64,000 nucleotides of DNA. It comes from Mixophyes australis. Lineage: Eukaryota > Chordata > Amphibia > Anura > Limnodynastidae. The first letter of the stretch is position 1. The number at the start of each line of letters is the position of its first letter. Below, piece after piece: positions 1 to 12,759 of the stretch. The DNA is taken from positions 159,400,727 through 159,464,726 of the forward strand of contig JAVHZZ010000004.1 of NCBI GenBank assembly GCA_036250195.1, written 5' to 3'. A program made the position numbers and the translations under genes. The notes beneath the pieces are model-generated. The model made no database searches and was not told where the DNA came from. It saw nothing but the letters and a program-made list of their open reading frames with translations.

Positions 1-1
1 A

Positions 2-240
2 GACTCGGGAAGCGAGCTGACAGTTGTCTCCAGATCTGTGGTTCCAAAAAGAGGTGCCAGCAAGGTTACTTAAGGTGAAGGTGCTATGCATCCATAGAAC
101 TACTATAGGAATATGAGAGGATTCACGATTCCAATTTCTCTAAAAAGTCAAACAGTTGAAGTAGTGGCTGCCATAACTTCAAAACTACCGTACTCCCTTA
201 TCTTGGGGCAAGACTTTTCCCTGTTACAGGCAGTTCTTAC
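2..240 (+). pseudogene. Retropepsin-like aspartic protease fragment (Gmr1-like pol)
   Basis: The window opens inside a retroelement protease. Bases 2-10 read D-S-G, the aspartic protease active-site triad, followed by SELTVVSRSVV. After a frame change near base 80 the downstream part continues at 113-240 and carries ILGQDF, matching the conserved ILGxD stretch near the C-terminus of retropepsins. The enzyme would process the Gag-Pol polyprotein. The frame change between the two halves, and the following stop at 332-334, show that this copy is inactive. The N-terminal part and the upstream gag lie outside the window. Confidence 0.65.
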
Positions 241-455
241 TGACCAGATCTGGCTGGACACATCGGCAAATGATACACCAGCTGAACATCCAATCTTAAA
301 GCAACCCTGTCCAACTCTCACTGGATCCGGGTAAAGAGACAACAGAACTGTTTCCTACGGATTCTGAATACAGGTCCATGACCGCTACTCGTCCCAAGTC
401 TCACTCAAGGAAACAATAGGAGCAATTGTTGCCATAATTTGCTGGTGACACTGTC

Positions 456-1712
456 GTGGAGACTTTGGGGCCACCAGAGGATGCTAATGACTGGTCCCAA
501 ATTCCAAGGCTCATTTCATTACAAGACATTGCTAGGGATCAGCTTAATGATGCTACCCTAGAAAAGGCATATAAATCTGTTGTGGAATTTAATGGTCTGG
601 TGATAGCAGCCAGGCAGGCAGAAAGTGTACCATATTTTTTGTTAAAGAGGATTTGCTGCACAGAGTGGTGGTTGTTCGGGAGAAAAATTTTGAACAACTG
701 TTTATCCTTTTCGTTTTGAAAGCCGCACTCACACACATCTTTGTTGAGGTCATTTGGGAGAGGATAAAATTCGAGAAAGAGTACTACTATGGTTTTACTG
801 GCCAGGAATACGTATGGCAGTAAAAAGGTATTGCTTATGCTGTCCAGTATGGCAGAAAACTTCTCCAAACCCTGATTACGAGACCCCATTGATTCCTATT
901 CTGGTCGTTCAAGTACCCTTTTGAACTGATAGGAATCGACCTGCTGAGATAGCTGGAGAAATCGCTTGTGGGACTATAATGTTTTCGTGATTCTGGACTA
1001 TGCCACTCACTATCCGGAAGTCAATCAGGTCAAGTACTATAGATAGGGAACTACCACTTCTTTATATGAGGTTGGGGGTTTTAAAAGAAATTGTAAGTGA
1101 CCAGGGCACCCTTTTAATGTAAAAAATGATGAGGGAGTTAATTCAGTTACTTGGTGTAAAAGCCCTTCAAACCTCGGTCGATCACCCACAAACAGATGGG
1201 CTGGTGGAGCGATTTAACCACATTTTAAAACAAATGATTAGGAGGGCGGTGGCACAAGAAAAAAAAAGATTGGGATACACTCCTCCCTTTTCTAATATTT
1301 GCGGTATGGGAAGTACCACTAGCGGCAGGGGTTTAGTACATTTGAGCTCTTGCATTGACGACAACCTAGGGGCATTTTGGACATTCCCAAGGAAAGATGA
1401 GAGCAACAAAACCCAAGGAGCCAAATGTGATTCTGTTTGTTGCTCAATTGTACAGAAGAATGAGACAAATAAGACCTCTGGTGAAACAACACTTAGAGGA
1501 AGTCCAGGAGCCTCAGAAAAGGCACACTCGAGCAGAAGTTTGTTCTTTCAACCCAGATGACAGAGTTTTAGTTCTTGTCCACACCCAGAAGATTAAGATC
1601 TTGTACACTGTCAGAGACCTTATGAGATCATAGAGACAGTTGGCCAGGTGAACTATAGAGTCTACCACTTGGTTAGAAGTTGAGAAGAACAAATTTACTA
1701 TGTCAATTTACT
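456..1712 (+). pseudogene. Retroelement integrase, broken into several frames
   Basis: A pol linker (456-650) leads into a zinc-binding N-terminal region, where RYCLCCPVWQK is readable at 826-858. The catalytic core follows. Its first acidic residue sits in IGID near 930-940, the second in SDQGT at 1096-1110, and the glutamate in HPQTDGLVERFN at 1186-1221, giving the D,D,E layout of DDE integrases. A C-terminal part with NPDDRVLVL lies at 1546-1575, and YRVYHL and YVNLLKPW at about 1660-1725. At least four frame changes and several stops separate these blocks. The enzyme would insert cDNA into chromosomes. Its position before RT is the key structural oddity. Confidence 0.75.
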
Positions 1713-1884
1713 AAAACCTTGGCAAAATCCTGTGCCTTTGATGCTAGCTGCAAAAACAGAAGACTGTGAGATACCCATTGAGACTTCTTTGACACCACCT
1801 TGAAGGCAACAGGTGGTAGAAATGGTGGCTTGAAACAGAGATGTTTTTCTCCTATCCCTGTGCGTACTGCTCTGATAGAGCACA

Positions 1885-2570
1885 ATATAATCACACCCCC
1901 TTGGGTGGTAGTTAAACAAAGGCCGTATAGTATACCTGAGCCTAGGCAAACTGCAATGAAGTGGGAAGCTGAAGACATGTTTCAACTGGGCGTTGTGGAA
2001 GAATTCACTAGCGAATAGAATAATCCGATTATGTTGGTCCTGAAGCCCAATGGGACAATATGCTTTTGCAATGAATTTAGACGGTTAAATAAGTTCTCCC
2101 AGTTTGACACTTATCCTATGCCATGAAGAGATAATCTGGACGAGAACTTAGCCAGGAGTGTGTATCTGTCCTCTTCAGACCTCACAAAGGGGATAAATAC
2201 CCCTAACCGCCTCGGCCAAGGCCAAAACTATGTTTTCTACACCTGAGGGCATATTCCAGTATAAAGTATTGCTTCTTGGGCTGCATGGGGCACCAGCCAC
2301 ATTCCAGAGAGCCATGGATAAGCTCTAGAAGTCGGATAGAGCTTATGCCACTGCGTATCTGGATGACATAGTCATCTATACCCGGGTTTGGGAATCACAT
2401 CTACCCAAATTGGAGGATGTGCTGGAATCTTTGAGAGCACATACCCTCACGGCAAAACCCAAAAATGTGCATTGGTCGTGTCAGAGGTTAAAACCAGGGA
2501 TTTGTAGTTGGAAGGTCAAACCTCAGGTCGACAAGGTGGAAGCCATAAATAACTGGCAATAACCAGGGTT
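1885..2570 (+). pseudogene. Ty3/gypsy-type reverse transcriptase fragment
   Basis: The fragment begins with the typical pre-RT linker (QRPYSIPEPRQTA near 1917-1956, then LGVVEEF). Next come fingers/palm motifs: KPNGTICFCNEFRRLN at about 2044-2091, DLTKG at 2179-2193, FQYKV near 2255-2270, GLHGAPATFQRAMDKL at 2279-2326. The catalytic YLDD is at 2356-2367. A TAG at 2017-2019 and later frame shifts make it nonfunctional. The reading fades after about 2570, before any RNase H. The family copies element RNA into DNA. Its closeness to the integrase C-terminus, with no RNase H between them, supports a genuine IN-RT order. Confidence 0.75.
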
Positions 2571-2579
2571 AAGTCTTCA

Positions 2580-2691
2580 CAATCTTCCACACACAGAGCA
2601 CAGAAACACAGGTGACAAACCTGAGTGTAGTCAATTAAAGTTTCAACTAGCTAGTGCTTGGGTGGAAGCATAAGTAGCTGTGTCAGCATTG

Positions 2692-2746
<55 letters not shown>

Positions 2747-2972
2747 GAGATAGAGAGAGAGACACTATTTTGTTAAAATATTTTAGTTTTAAGGTGGAAC
2801 TTTTGATTTTTTTTTAGATTTTCTAATCTTTTTTCCTGTTTATTATTTTTTTTTTATCATTTAGAGTGAATTGGTTCATATTTGTTCCTATTTTTGTTTG
2901 AAACACTCTTCTTATTATTTCTTTAATTTTAAAAATAAAATTAATTCCTAATATAATTGGTGAGAGCCAGCC
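2580..2972. other. AT-rich DNA with no gene; contains a (TA)n tract
   Basis: No coding similarity was seen. The stretch contains a (TA)n microsatellite at about 2694-2741 followed by a short GA-rich run, then T-rich DNA up to the direct repeat at 2973. Confidence 0.6.
2694..2741. repeat. (TA)n microsatellite
   Basis: About 24 uninterrupted TA units followed by GAGA-rich sequence. Confidence 0.95.
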
Positions 2973-3855
2973 ACCCTGGATATCTTAATTGATACAATGG
3001 GAGGGCCGCGCTCAACCCCAAATCAGGCAAGAGCAGCAGTACTCAGGAATCCCTTCCTGTGAATCACAACATATACATACACACAATGTATTGCGCTCAA
3101 TTACCAAAAAATGCAAGTAAGCACTGATCAAGTTATTAGTGGATATAAGTATAAGTGCATATATATACCAATTCTAATAATAAATAATGCTTATCATAAT
3201 CCAGTGAAGGCTAAAGGTATTGCAATATGTGGTCAAATGTATGACTCATAGATACATGAATATTAACTGAGGGACCACTGGAATATGAGACCAAAACCAG
3301 ATAGAATAAAATGGGGTGTAATAGAACCAGTCTAAATGATGATGACCAAGGTTTTAATCAGCATAAGGTCATACAATAAGGTGGATTGAATAAAACAATG
3401 AAACAGCAAAATTCCACAATATAAAAACAGTGGTACATTAAAACAATTAATGAAACAATGACAATAATTGTTTTAATGTACCAATGTTTTTATATTGTGG
3501 AATTTTGCTGTTTCATTGTTTTATTCAATCCACCTTATTGTATGACCTTCTGCTGATTAAAACCTTGGTCATCATCATTTAGACTGGTTCTATTACACCC
3601 CATTTTATTCTATCTGGTTTTGGTCTCATATTCCAGTGGTCCCTCAGTTAATATTCATGTATCTATGAGTCATACATTTGACCACATATTGCAATACCTT
3701 TAGCCTTCACTGGATTATGATAAGCATTATTTATTATTAGAATTGGTATATATATGCACTTATACTTATATCCACTAATAACTTGATCAGTGCTTACTTG
3801 CATTTTTTGGTAATTGAGCGCAATACATTGTGTGTATGTATACCCTGGATATCTT
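2973..3855. mobile_element. Insertion flanked by a 14-bp direct repeat, containing a giant palindrome
   Basis: The 14-mer ACCCTGGATATCTT occurs at 2973-2986 and again at 3842-3855, and has the look of a target-site duplication. Between the copies lie about 85 bp of single-copy sequence (2987-3071) and then the palindrome at 3072-3842, which ends exactly at the right copy. No transposase, reverse transcriptase or terminal repeat family was recognised. One reading is a retroposed cDNA that snapped back and copied itself during integration; another is a foldback-type DNA element. Confidence 0.55.
3072..3842. repeat. Near-perfect inverted repeat, 378-bp arms, 15-bp loop
   Basis: The left arm is 3072-3449, the loop 3450-3464 and the right arm 3465-3842. 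Comparing the left arm with the reverse complement of the right arm by eye gave only two mismatches: one in the motif after TTTTAATCAGCA, and one next to TGGTACATTAAAAC near the loop. Such identity means a recent origin or ongoing gene conversion. Transcription through it would give a long double-stranded hairpin. Short reading frames in both arms look incidental. Confidence 0.95.
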
Positions 3856-5760
3856 GCAATGTTTTCTTTCTTCCTCCCATGGTCTCCTTTTGCATAAATG
3901 GTGGCAGTGTTTGTTTGGTGGCAATAGCTGTACATTTTATACTGTTGGTGATTAATTGGAATCTAGGGGTGTGTAGAGCAAAATGTGAAACATTTGCAGA
4001 AAGGCCAGGCATACTGAGACATACTGACAATAAGGTCCAGAGGGAACCAACCCATAAGCACAGTGTTTCTCCAATGGTGGAAACATTTTAGACAGGTAGA
4101 AGATATCTTTGTCACATGAGTATGGATTGCATGATAAAATTCATTTAGATTTCAAGTTTTGTTTTGTACTTCCTCAGATGCAACATAATGGTATAGTTTA
4201 TGGGAACAATGTTTAGAGAAAAACAAGAGAATAGACAGAAATGTTTTTACAGTGAGTACAGATAAGTGAAATATGAGAGATGTGATTTAAATAATTAAGA
4301 TTTTTAACACTTTAGTCACTGATGTTAAGCCTACATCCAGTGTTTATATAAACATAATTCACGCAGCAGAGAAACATACAAATGTTTTATCGTGTCAGGA
4401 CACATTAATGGATTGCTCTAATACTTACACGACACATAGATCTAGAAGACCAAAGAGAAACAAGCTGACAAACTTATGGAATGATATGAAAGCACAACTC
4501 ATAAACACTAAGAGATTGATCAAGGAACATCATACATTTCAAATGTTAATACTTCACTCATGTAGGAAGAAGGTGAACAGACATTGAAACAGCAAAAACT
4601 ATGACATAGCACATATCCCTCACGCATTGCACAAACGCTGTCTTCCTCTTAGAGACACACGTTTTTCATAAATAAATATTTATATCTTTTGTTTAAAGAT
4701 TTAACTTTTGTATTCTTAGTAGTTTGTAATGTCATGTTTTTCTTGAAGAATACATTTTAAAATTTTCAGTTAAAGGGTGTTTGTTTTAAATATTCTATCA
4801 ATTGCCTTTTTAATTTCAGAAGAAAATTAATTTATAACATTGAAATAATAGGATTTGTTTAAAAAACCTTCATCAAGTATTTATTTTAGCCCAAGTTAAA
4901 AAAACAGAATGTGGGAAAAAACTGAATATAATAACAATGTTAAAAATGTCTATTTTGAAGGTGTGGTATACTCTAATTGAAGGAACACCCAGCGAGTCAG
5001 TATAATTCCAGCACTAAATAACATATCTTTTCTTCAAGGATAAATCACTCATTTTGTCTTGTAGAAAGGAATTCTATAATGAGCACTGTGCATATTTGAA
5101 GGTGTTCAACTTTGAACAGGAGGCAACACAACTTTTTTGCACAACAAATTGGAAGAATTTTTACACCAAAAGGCAGCATAGTTATCAGTACTCAGCCATA
5201 GTTCTCAAGGGGATGCCTTGTGCTTTTTGTATATGATAGATACATTGTATAGAAAACTAGCTGAAAAATCAAGGTAAAAACCAATGTTAACAAGAAAGTG
5301 TAAAATAATTAAAAGATAATTCTGATGTTTCCTTATGGTTATGGTTTATACATAAATAAGGATCATATGAGGAGTATTTTAGAAGAAAAAAATAGTTCAA
5401 ATTAATTAAGGGGTTTGTTTATCTAAATCCCACAATAGGAGATACTCTGAAACATATATTCGACAAAGGGTGCTTAATGTCACACATATATAATATCTGC
5501 TGAAGTAGACCATGATAGGGCAGAATAGGACGTGTACCTATTTACACAATGCATACCCTATTCCGTAAAAGAGAGTGCACCAACACATTTTTTTGTACCA
5601 GTAAGAATAGAAAATAGAAAATTATGCAAAATATCTAAAATGGAATAACTATTTGTGATATTTAATTGAAAGTGTGCTGATATTTTTTTTTAGCTTTACC
5701 CTATTATTGTCTAATTACATTCAATTTAAACAACCGCTCCTTCTTTGTATCCACGTCTGG
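3856..5760. other. AT-rich non-coding stretch
   Basis: No protein similarity, tandem repeat or recognised element was seen. Short open frames such as the one at 3783-4091 overlap the palindrome edge and look like chance. Confidence 0.5.
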
Positions 5761-5767
5761 TTCATCT

Positions 5768-5787
5768 CCCCCCCCCCCCCCCCCCCC
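5768..5787. repeat. Poly-C tract
   Basis: An uninterrupted run of about 20 C at the 5' edge of the L2-like remnant that follows. Confidence 0.95.
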
Positions 5788-5789
5788 TG

Positions 5790-6776
5790 CCCTTCCCGGG
5801 CAGTTCTGAGCCCCTCAGGGCTCTATTCTTGGCCCTCTACTCTTTTCGCTGTTTATTACCTCCTTCATCTCATCTCGTCCTTCGGTCTCCAGTATCACCT
5901 TTATGCCGAGGACATTTAACTCTACATCTCTTCTCCTATTGTCTGCCCCTCCTCTCTTGTGTATCTGACTGATTTTCCACCATCTCCTCTTGGGCGCCCT
6001 CACATTTTCTCGAAGATAACATTGCCAAAACCGATCTGATTGTCTTCCCTCCTTCTATTTCTTCATCCCACCTTGATCTCTCTATCACTGTTAAAAATAC
6101 CACCATCGCATCTTTTCCCAAACTCTGCCTGCCTGGCCGCCGCCCTCGACTCTTTCCTCTCTTTTGCCCCCTTACATTCAATCTCTTGCTCAATCCTGTT
6201 GCCTTCAACTATGCAACATCACCCACATCCGTCCCTTCCTATCTCAGGATTCCACCAAAACCATTATCTATGCACTTATTTCATATCTTGATTACTGTAA
6301 CTCCTCCTGACTGGCCTCTTCCCCTCCCACCTAAACCCCCTTCATTCTATACCCAAATGCCTGTGAGACTTTTCTTCCTTCCTTTCATGCCGCTCTTCTT
6401 CTGCTAATGAACACTTAAAACTCATCTGTTCCTCAAAGCCTACCAGCCATTGAACTGACCCTCTCTCCATGCTTACGCTAATCAGTACTCTCTTCCCTGC
6501 CCATTTACACGGTTCTCTTGTGCTTGATCCCCTCCACTGACTCCCCTTTGTGCTTGCTGTCTGTTTGCCCTTCCTTTAGGATGTAAGCTCTTAGGAGCAG
6601 GGCCTTCTTCCCTCCTGTCTCTATACCTATTCTTCTGCTCCAACTTCACTGTAATAGCTTTGCCTGGAGCTTTTGGAGTCTTGGTATTATGCATTTATTG
6701 TTCTGTTCTGTTTTACCCTGTATGGTCTACTGTTTGTGTTCTGTACGGCACTGCAGAAATTATTATTATTATTATT
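5790..6776 (+). mobile_element. Degenerate L2-clade LINE, RT fragment and 3' end
   Basis: The three frames together give a decayed version of the L2 reverse transcriptase seen at 15.8-17.1 kb. APQGSILGPLLFSL-like residues are readable near 5808-5850, then a worn catalytic region near 5890-5920, then thumb residues resembling IYALISYLDYCNSS near 6265-6305. The 3' UTR carries a GATGTAAGCTCTTAGGAGCA block (6580-6599) and ends in (ATT)n at about 6760-6776. No frame stays open for long. This is the oldest L2 copy in the window and it meets the next element tail to tail. Confidence 0.6.
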
Positions 6777-7127
6777 AATTTTTATTTATAGGGCGCCACT
6801 AGGTGTCCGTAGCACCGTACAGGGACAAACGAAATTACAATACAAGGAGAGACAGCACAGTACAGTAAACAATAAGCACAGTAACTCCGTGAGCTCAAAG
6901 CACAGCAAGGGCGGGGGAGGGGAGAGGGGAAGGTCTGCATACGACGGAGCCCAAGAGGGAGGGCACGGATTATAGGGAGACTCCCAGGGGGGGAGAGGAG
7001 GGAGCGGGAGGGGACAGGGGGAAGAGGGTCCTCGAGGAGGACGGCAAGGTTGCTGGAGAGCAAAGTTAACAGTGGTGAGACAAGAGCAGAGGTGACCCTG
7101 CTCAAAGGAGCGTACAATCTAAGAAAT
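6777..7127 (-). mobile_element. L2-type LINE 3' end, minus strand
   Basis: Read on the minus strand, it has the L2 3' UTR block around 7090-7125 (similar to GATTGTAAGCTCC..GAGCAGGG). It then runs through CG-rich filler to a terminal GGCGCCCTATAAATAAAAAT at about 6780-6799. It contains no coding sequence. The adjoining motif GTGGCGCCTTATAATAATAA at 7131-7150 looks like a further L2-style terminus in plus orientation. Confidence 0.55.
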
Positions 7128-7149
7128 CTTGTGGCGCCTTATAATAATA

Positions 7150-7693
7150 ATTATAATAAAACTAAACCTAATTTTAATTATATATCTGACAACATTATTT
7201 AAAACATATCAAATGGAACTATAATTTAAAATGTAATATGTTTAATTTAGAAATATAGGAAATTAAATATGAAATTGAAAGATCTAGGTGTTCTATGCAC
7301 AACACTTGAATTATGCTTAAACCGAGTACAAAATGTAATATCAGAAAAATAATAAATAAATAATAAATTATTAAAGTCTTTAAATCAGAATATATATGCA
7401 TACAAATGGATATGTTTGCCTGCTATAAAGTCCATCAAGTCTATCTGATGATATCTAAAATCAATATAGCAATTTCTGATGTTTGTGTGTGCTGGAAAAC
7501 AGTCAGTATGCTGACAATCTCAAACCTAATATGGTCTTATGTTTTTTGTGGATTTTTGCACTCTAAGCATTATTGATTAGAGATTTCAGGATGGGTTAAC
7601 ATAACCTCCTCACCTTCTCAACTTCTTCATTCCTCCTCTCCATTTAATTTTATTTGAAGAGACCATCCTGTGCAAAGGGCATGCAAGTCTCTT
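7150..7693. other. AT-rich spacer, nothing recognised
   Basis: No coding similarity and no repeat structure was seen between two L2 fragments. Confidence 0.5.
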
Positions 7694-9530
<1,837 letters not shown>

Positions 9531-10382
9531 GTGGAGAGGATTTGAGGAAAAGGAAGCGGCAGTGAGGGGAAGGAATAGACCTTGGATCAGCAGCACAGTG
9601 CATTGGTGGCTGTTCCCAGGAAGGTGCCAGTCACAGGTTAGCAGAACAATAATGGGGTTCGCTCCCTCCCCTTTAAGCCAGGGTTCCAGTAATGTGGTTC
9701 ACCTACTAGGTGACCTAAGGCCTGTGCCACTACCTGCCAGCAGTAGCTATGGATGAACACCAGGGGCCTGCTCAGCACTAGGCGATGGTCTAGATCTCAT
9801 TTTAGATGATTTTACCCCGCCAGGGTGGTGGCATTCTTTTTAAACTATTGACAGTGCTGACATCTTTGACATGTTTCCCAGGAAATAGTACCTTAACCAG
9901 CGATAAGATACTATTATTGCTCACTGTGGATTAGAAAACTCTTGGGGATCCCAATCTGTTATCAAATCTGATTTCAACACTTATCAACGGCACCACATTT
10001 TAAAATGGGCAAGCAGCATGCATCACACTGATAGCCTGAAATAACTGTCTTGTTCTGCTGTGTTCTCTCTCTAGCAAATAGCACAATAAGCACTGCTCCC
10101 ATACACTTTACCATTACTTTTTTACACGTAAATATCTCAATTGGTAAAAAGTAGAAACATATTTACACAATAGCACACAGTCCAGCACAATGGTGCTGCT
10201 ATGTCAAATTTCATGAGTAGCTTTTCAGTCAGTCTTTAGTATTAGATGTTTTTTGTTTATAAATTGTTCTAACTTAAAATGAGCTAAATTGATTCCCCTG
10301 TTAAAAAAGGGAAAATATGAGTTTACCAATATGTCATGCAGATTGATTTTACCATTTAAATATTATTAGTATTTAAACATAG
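9531..10382. other. Non-coding, nothing recognised
   Basis: A purine-rich start (9520-9570) is followed by mixed sequence. A short open frame at 9562-9756 matches no protein I know. Confidence 0.4.
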
Positions 10383-10456
10383 GCAGGGCCGGACTGGTTG
10401 GGCTGATCCAGCAGCTGACAGCATGCCCGCCCCATCGGCCGAGCAGCTCACTGCAC

Positions 10457-10594
10457 GCTGCTCGGCAGACGGAGTTTCAGTGATGTGCGGCCATGTGATT
10501 TTAATCACATGGGACGGCACCTGTCACTTGGTGCGCATCCCATGTGATTACTGGCAACAGCCGCACATCACTGAAACTCTGTCCACGGAGCAGC
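10457..10594. repeat. Long imperfect stem-loop (about 34-bp arms) with inner palindrome
   Basis: The left arm 10457-10490 and right arm 10561-10594 are reverse complements with a few changes (shared core GGAGTTTCAGTGATGTGCGG, one base different in the right arm). The loop carries a small perfect hairpin CATGTGATT/AATCACATG at about 10492-10510. Confidence 0.8.
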
Positions 10595-10639
10595 GCGCAG
10601 GGAGATAATAAGGTAAGTGTGTGGCCGTAAATGTAGTGA

Positions 10640-11110
10640 GTGAGCGTGAGTGTGTGTGTTCATACAGTGTGTGTGTTCATACAGTGTGTGTGTTCATACA
10701 GTGTGCATGTGGGGGCCATGTTCATACAGTGTACGTGTGGAGGCCATGTTCATACAGTGTGCGTGTGGGGCCATGTTCATACAGTGTCCGTATGGGCGCA
10801 GTACTCTCATACAGTGTCTGTATGGGCGCAGTATTCTCATACAGAGTGCGTATGGGCGCAGTATTCTCATACAGAGTGCTTATGGGCGCAGTATTCTCAT
10901 ACAGTGTGCGTGTGGGCGCAGAATTTTCATACAGTGTGCGTGTGGGCGCAGTATTCTCATACAGTGTGCATGTGCGCGCAGTATTTTCATACAGTGTGGG
11001 CGCAATATTATCATATAGTGTGCGTGTGGGCGCAGTATTTTCATATAGTGTGGGCGCAGTATTTTAATACAGTGTGCGTGTGGGCGCAGTATTTTAATAT
11101 AATATGTGAG
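10640..11110 (+). repeat. About 30-bp minisatellite, roughly 14 units
   Basis: Units approximate CATACAGTGTGCGTGTGGGC followed by GCAGTATTCT, with shorter units at both ends. Because the main unit is 30 bp and has no stop in any plus-strand frame, three overlapping open frames of 122-181 codons result, each a decapeptide-like repeat. I regard these as artefacts, not genes. Confidence 0.9.
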
Positions 11111-11119
11111 GGTAGGGTG

Positions 11120-12290
11120 GATCTTAATATAGTGTGGGAGGCAGGTTATTTAATGGTGGAGTGTAGGTGGGGGCTAAATATTTAAGGTGAAGTGAAGGAA
11201 CCATTAATTTAATGCTGTGGTGGTTTAGGACTATCAATTGAATATGGGGCTTATTTTGTGGAGGAGGGCTATTTTTTAAATGTGAATATGAATGTTTATT
11301 GCCTGGGATAGTTGTGGAAAATTGCTATATTTATTAAACTTTAATGCTATTTAATTTATTACTGGGACTGTTTGGCGGGAGGAAAATATGTTTTGAGTAA
11401 ATGGGTATATTGTTAATTTAATGTTGGGGCTGGTTGGAGGGAAATAGGTCTACTTATTAAATGTGAATATTATTATTGTGGGCACTGGAGGGAGGCCTAA
11501 TTATAAAACGTGAGTGCTATTGTTTTAACACCGGGTCTGGTTGGAGTTTTCAAAATCTCATATACCCATTTTTTTCAAAACAGGAGTGTGACTGGATCAC
11601 ATATAAATAACTTATGGTGTGAATTTATTTAAAGGAAATAGCGTGGGGCGCTTATTTATATAAATTGCCAATGCACTTATTTTTTAATATTGTGTGTATT
11701 TTGAAATAGGAAATCATTATTTCTGAGATCAGGGTAGAAAATGTGTATTTTCTGTTTAGCCTCTCCAGAGGAAATGCATTATGTCTGATGTATATATCTG
11801 ATACAATGAGTCTTTGTTTACCAAGCCTTTGGTGTATCGTGATGTGGGGAAGTGGCTTGTTTTTTTGTTGTTGTTCTGTGGGAATGTGTATTCGGTGACT
11901 GTCTGAAGTATTCATGCCAGTCAGACCTTTTGACTTGCTAGTGGGTCTCCTGCCTCTGAAATAAGATCCAGGAAATCACAACAAAGTTTTTAAGAATTTC
12001 ATAGCTAAGTGTAAATATTAGTGGCTTTGCAATGCATGTAAATCCATGTTTTGGTAAATGGGAATACATCCTGATTCTAAAAATAGCCTGTGTCCAAATC
12101 TGTATAAAATGCACTGACTTGTACACTGAAATGTATCATTTTGATGTTCCATGTGACCTGACCACTGATACCTCTACTCAGTGGAAATGTCCTTGTCAGG
12201 ACACTTGAGCAATAAACATCACTTGCTTTATAGACCTGCTTGAAAATATATTCCATGCTGAAATACTGTGACCTACAGATTAGACCCAAA
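11120..12290. other. T-rich non-coding stretch
   Basis: Up to about 11560 it resembles the tail of the 10.4-kb element. Beyond that no coding similarity or repeat was seen. Confidence 0.4.
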
Positions 12291-12759
12291 CTCTAATCCG
12301 TTCTCCGGCTGATTCTGAGGTTGGACCCAGCTCTCCAGTACCACCGCTCTGCCTGCTACCAATGCAGCCCTGGTCAGTGTGATTAGGCCAGGGGGATCCA
12401 TCCACAGCAACCCTGAATCATAGTAAGAGGTCAGGAGTACCAGCCCAGGTACACCAGCAATGAGGTATGCTAGCAGCGTCAGTTACCCAGAAGGAACGTG
12501 GTTCTGAGTGCCATAAAAGGAGCTCAGTGGTGGCAGCAGGCCCCTCCCACTGTGGCAGGAGGGGCGTATTCGGAATAACGAAAGGGGACGGTGGCAAAGT
12601 AAGCCCAGCCGGTTCTCAGCAGCAACAGACAGGGTGGCATAGGCAGTCCATCCTGTCCCAGATTTCTGGTGACAAGCGGTGAGATAACCGCAGACGGCTT
12701 TTTGTGAACCAATCAGGAGAGCCGAGTTATTCAGGAGAGGAATAACTGCAGCCAGGAGA
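12290..12759 (+). other. Probable LTR end and leader upstream of a gypsy-type gag
   Basis: GC-richer sequence lies directly upstream of the gag at 12760. TTTCTGGTGACAAGCGGTGA at 12663-12682 sits where a primer-binding site plus LTR end would be expected (TGGTGAC after a T-rich end). I could not identify the matching tRNA, nor the LTR start, so the boundary is unproven. Confidence 0.35.

Larger units (their letters stand above)
1..2575 (+). mobile_element. Gmr1-like Ty3/gypsy LTR retrotransposon, pol remnant (PR-IN-RT)
   Basis: Three retroelement domains lie on the same strand in the order aspartic protease (from base 2), integrase (about 456-1712), reverse transcriptase (about 1885-2570). 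Ordinary Ty3/gypsy elements place integrase after RT and RNase H. Integrase upstream of a gypsy-type RT is known for the Gmr1 group, first described from cod and found in other deuterostomes. The copy is old: each domain is broken by stops and frameshifts, the element runs off the left edge of the window, and RNase H and the 3' LTR are missing. Similarity stops near 2575 in unrelated AT-rich DNA. A rearranged standard gypsy element is the alternative, but the linker between integrase and RT reads continuously as retroelement sequence. Confidence 0.75.
10383..11560 (+). mobile_element. hAT-like non-autonomous element, left end and body
   Basis: The region starts with CAGGGCCGGACTGG (about 10386), a terminus resembling that of the bounded hAT element at 31995-33420. 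Both then carry a hairpin, a GTGTG-rich minisatellite and a T-rich tail with recurrent ATTTAATGTTGGGG-like phrases. The right terminus and target duplication were not found, so 11560 is only where the resemblance fades. No transposase is present. Confidence 0.45.

Noticed and set aside
3783..4091. 102-codon open frame with hydrophobic stretches
   Set aside because: It begins inside the palindrome arm, has no motif or family resemblance, and no splice or codon pattern supports a gene.
10621..11185. Three overlapping repetitive open frames (122-181 codons)
   Set aside because: They result from a 30-bp stop-free minisatellite unit.
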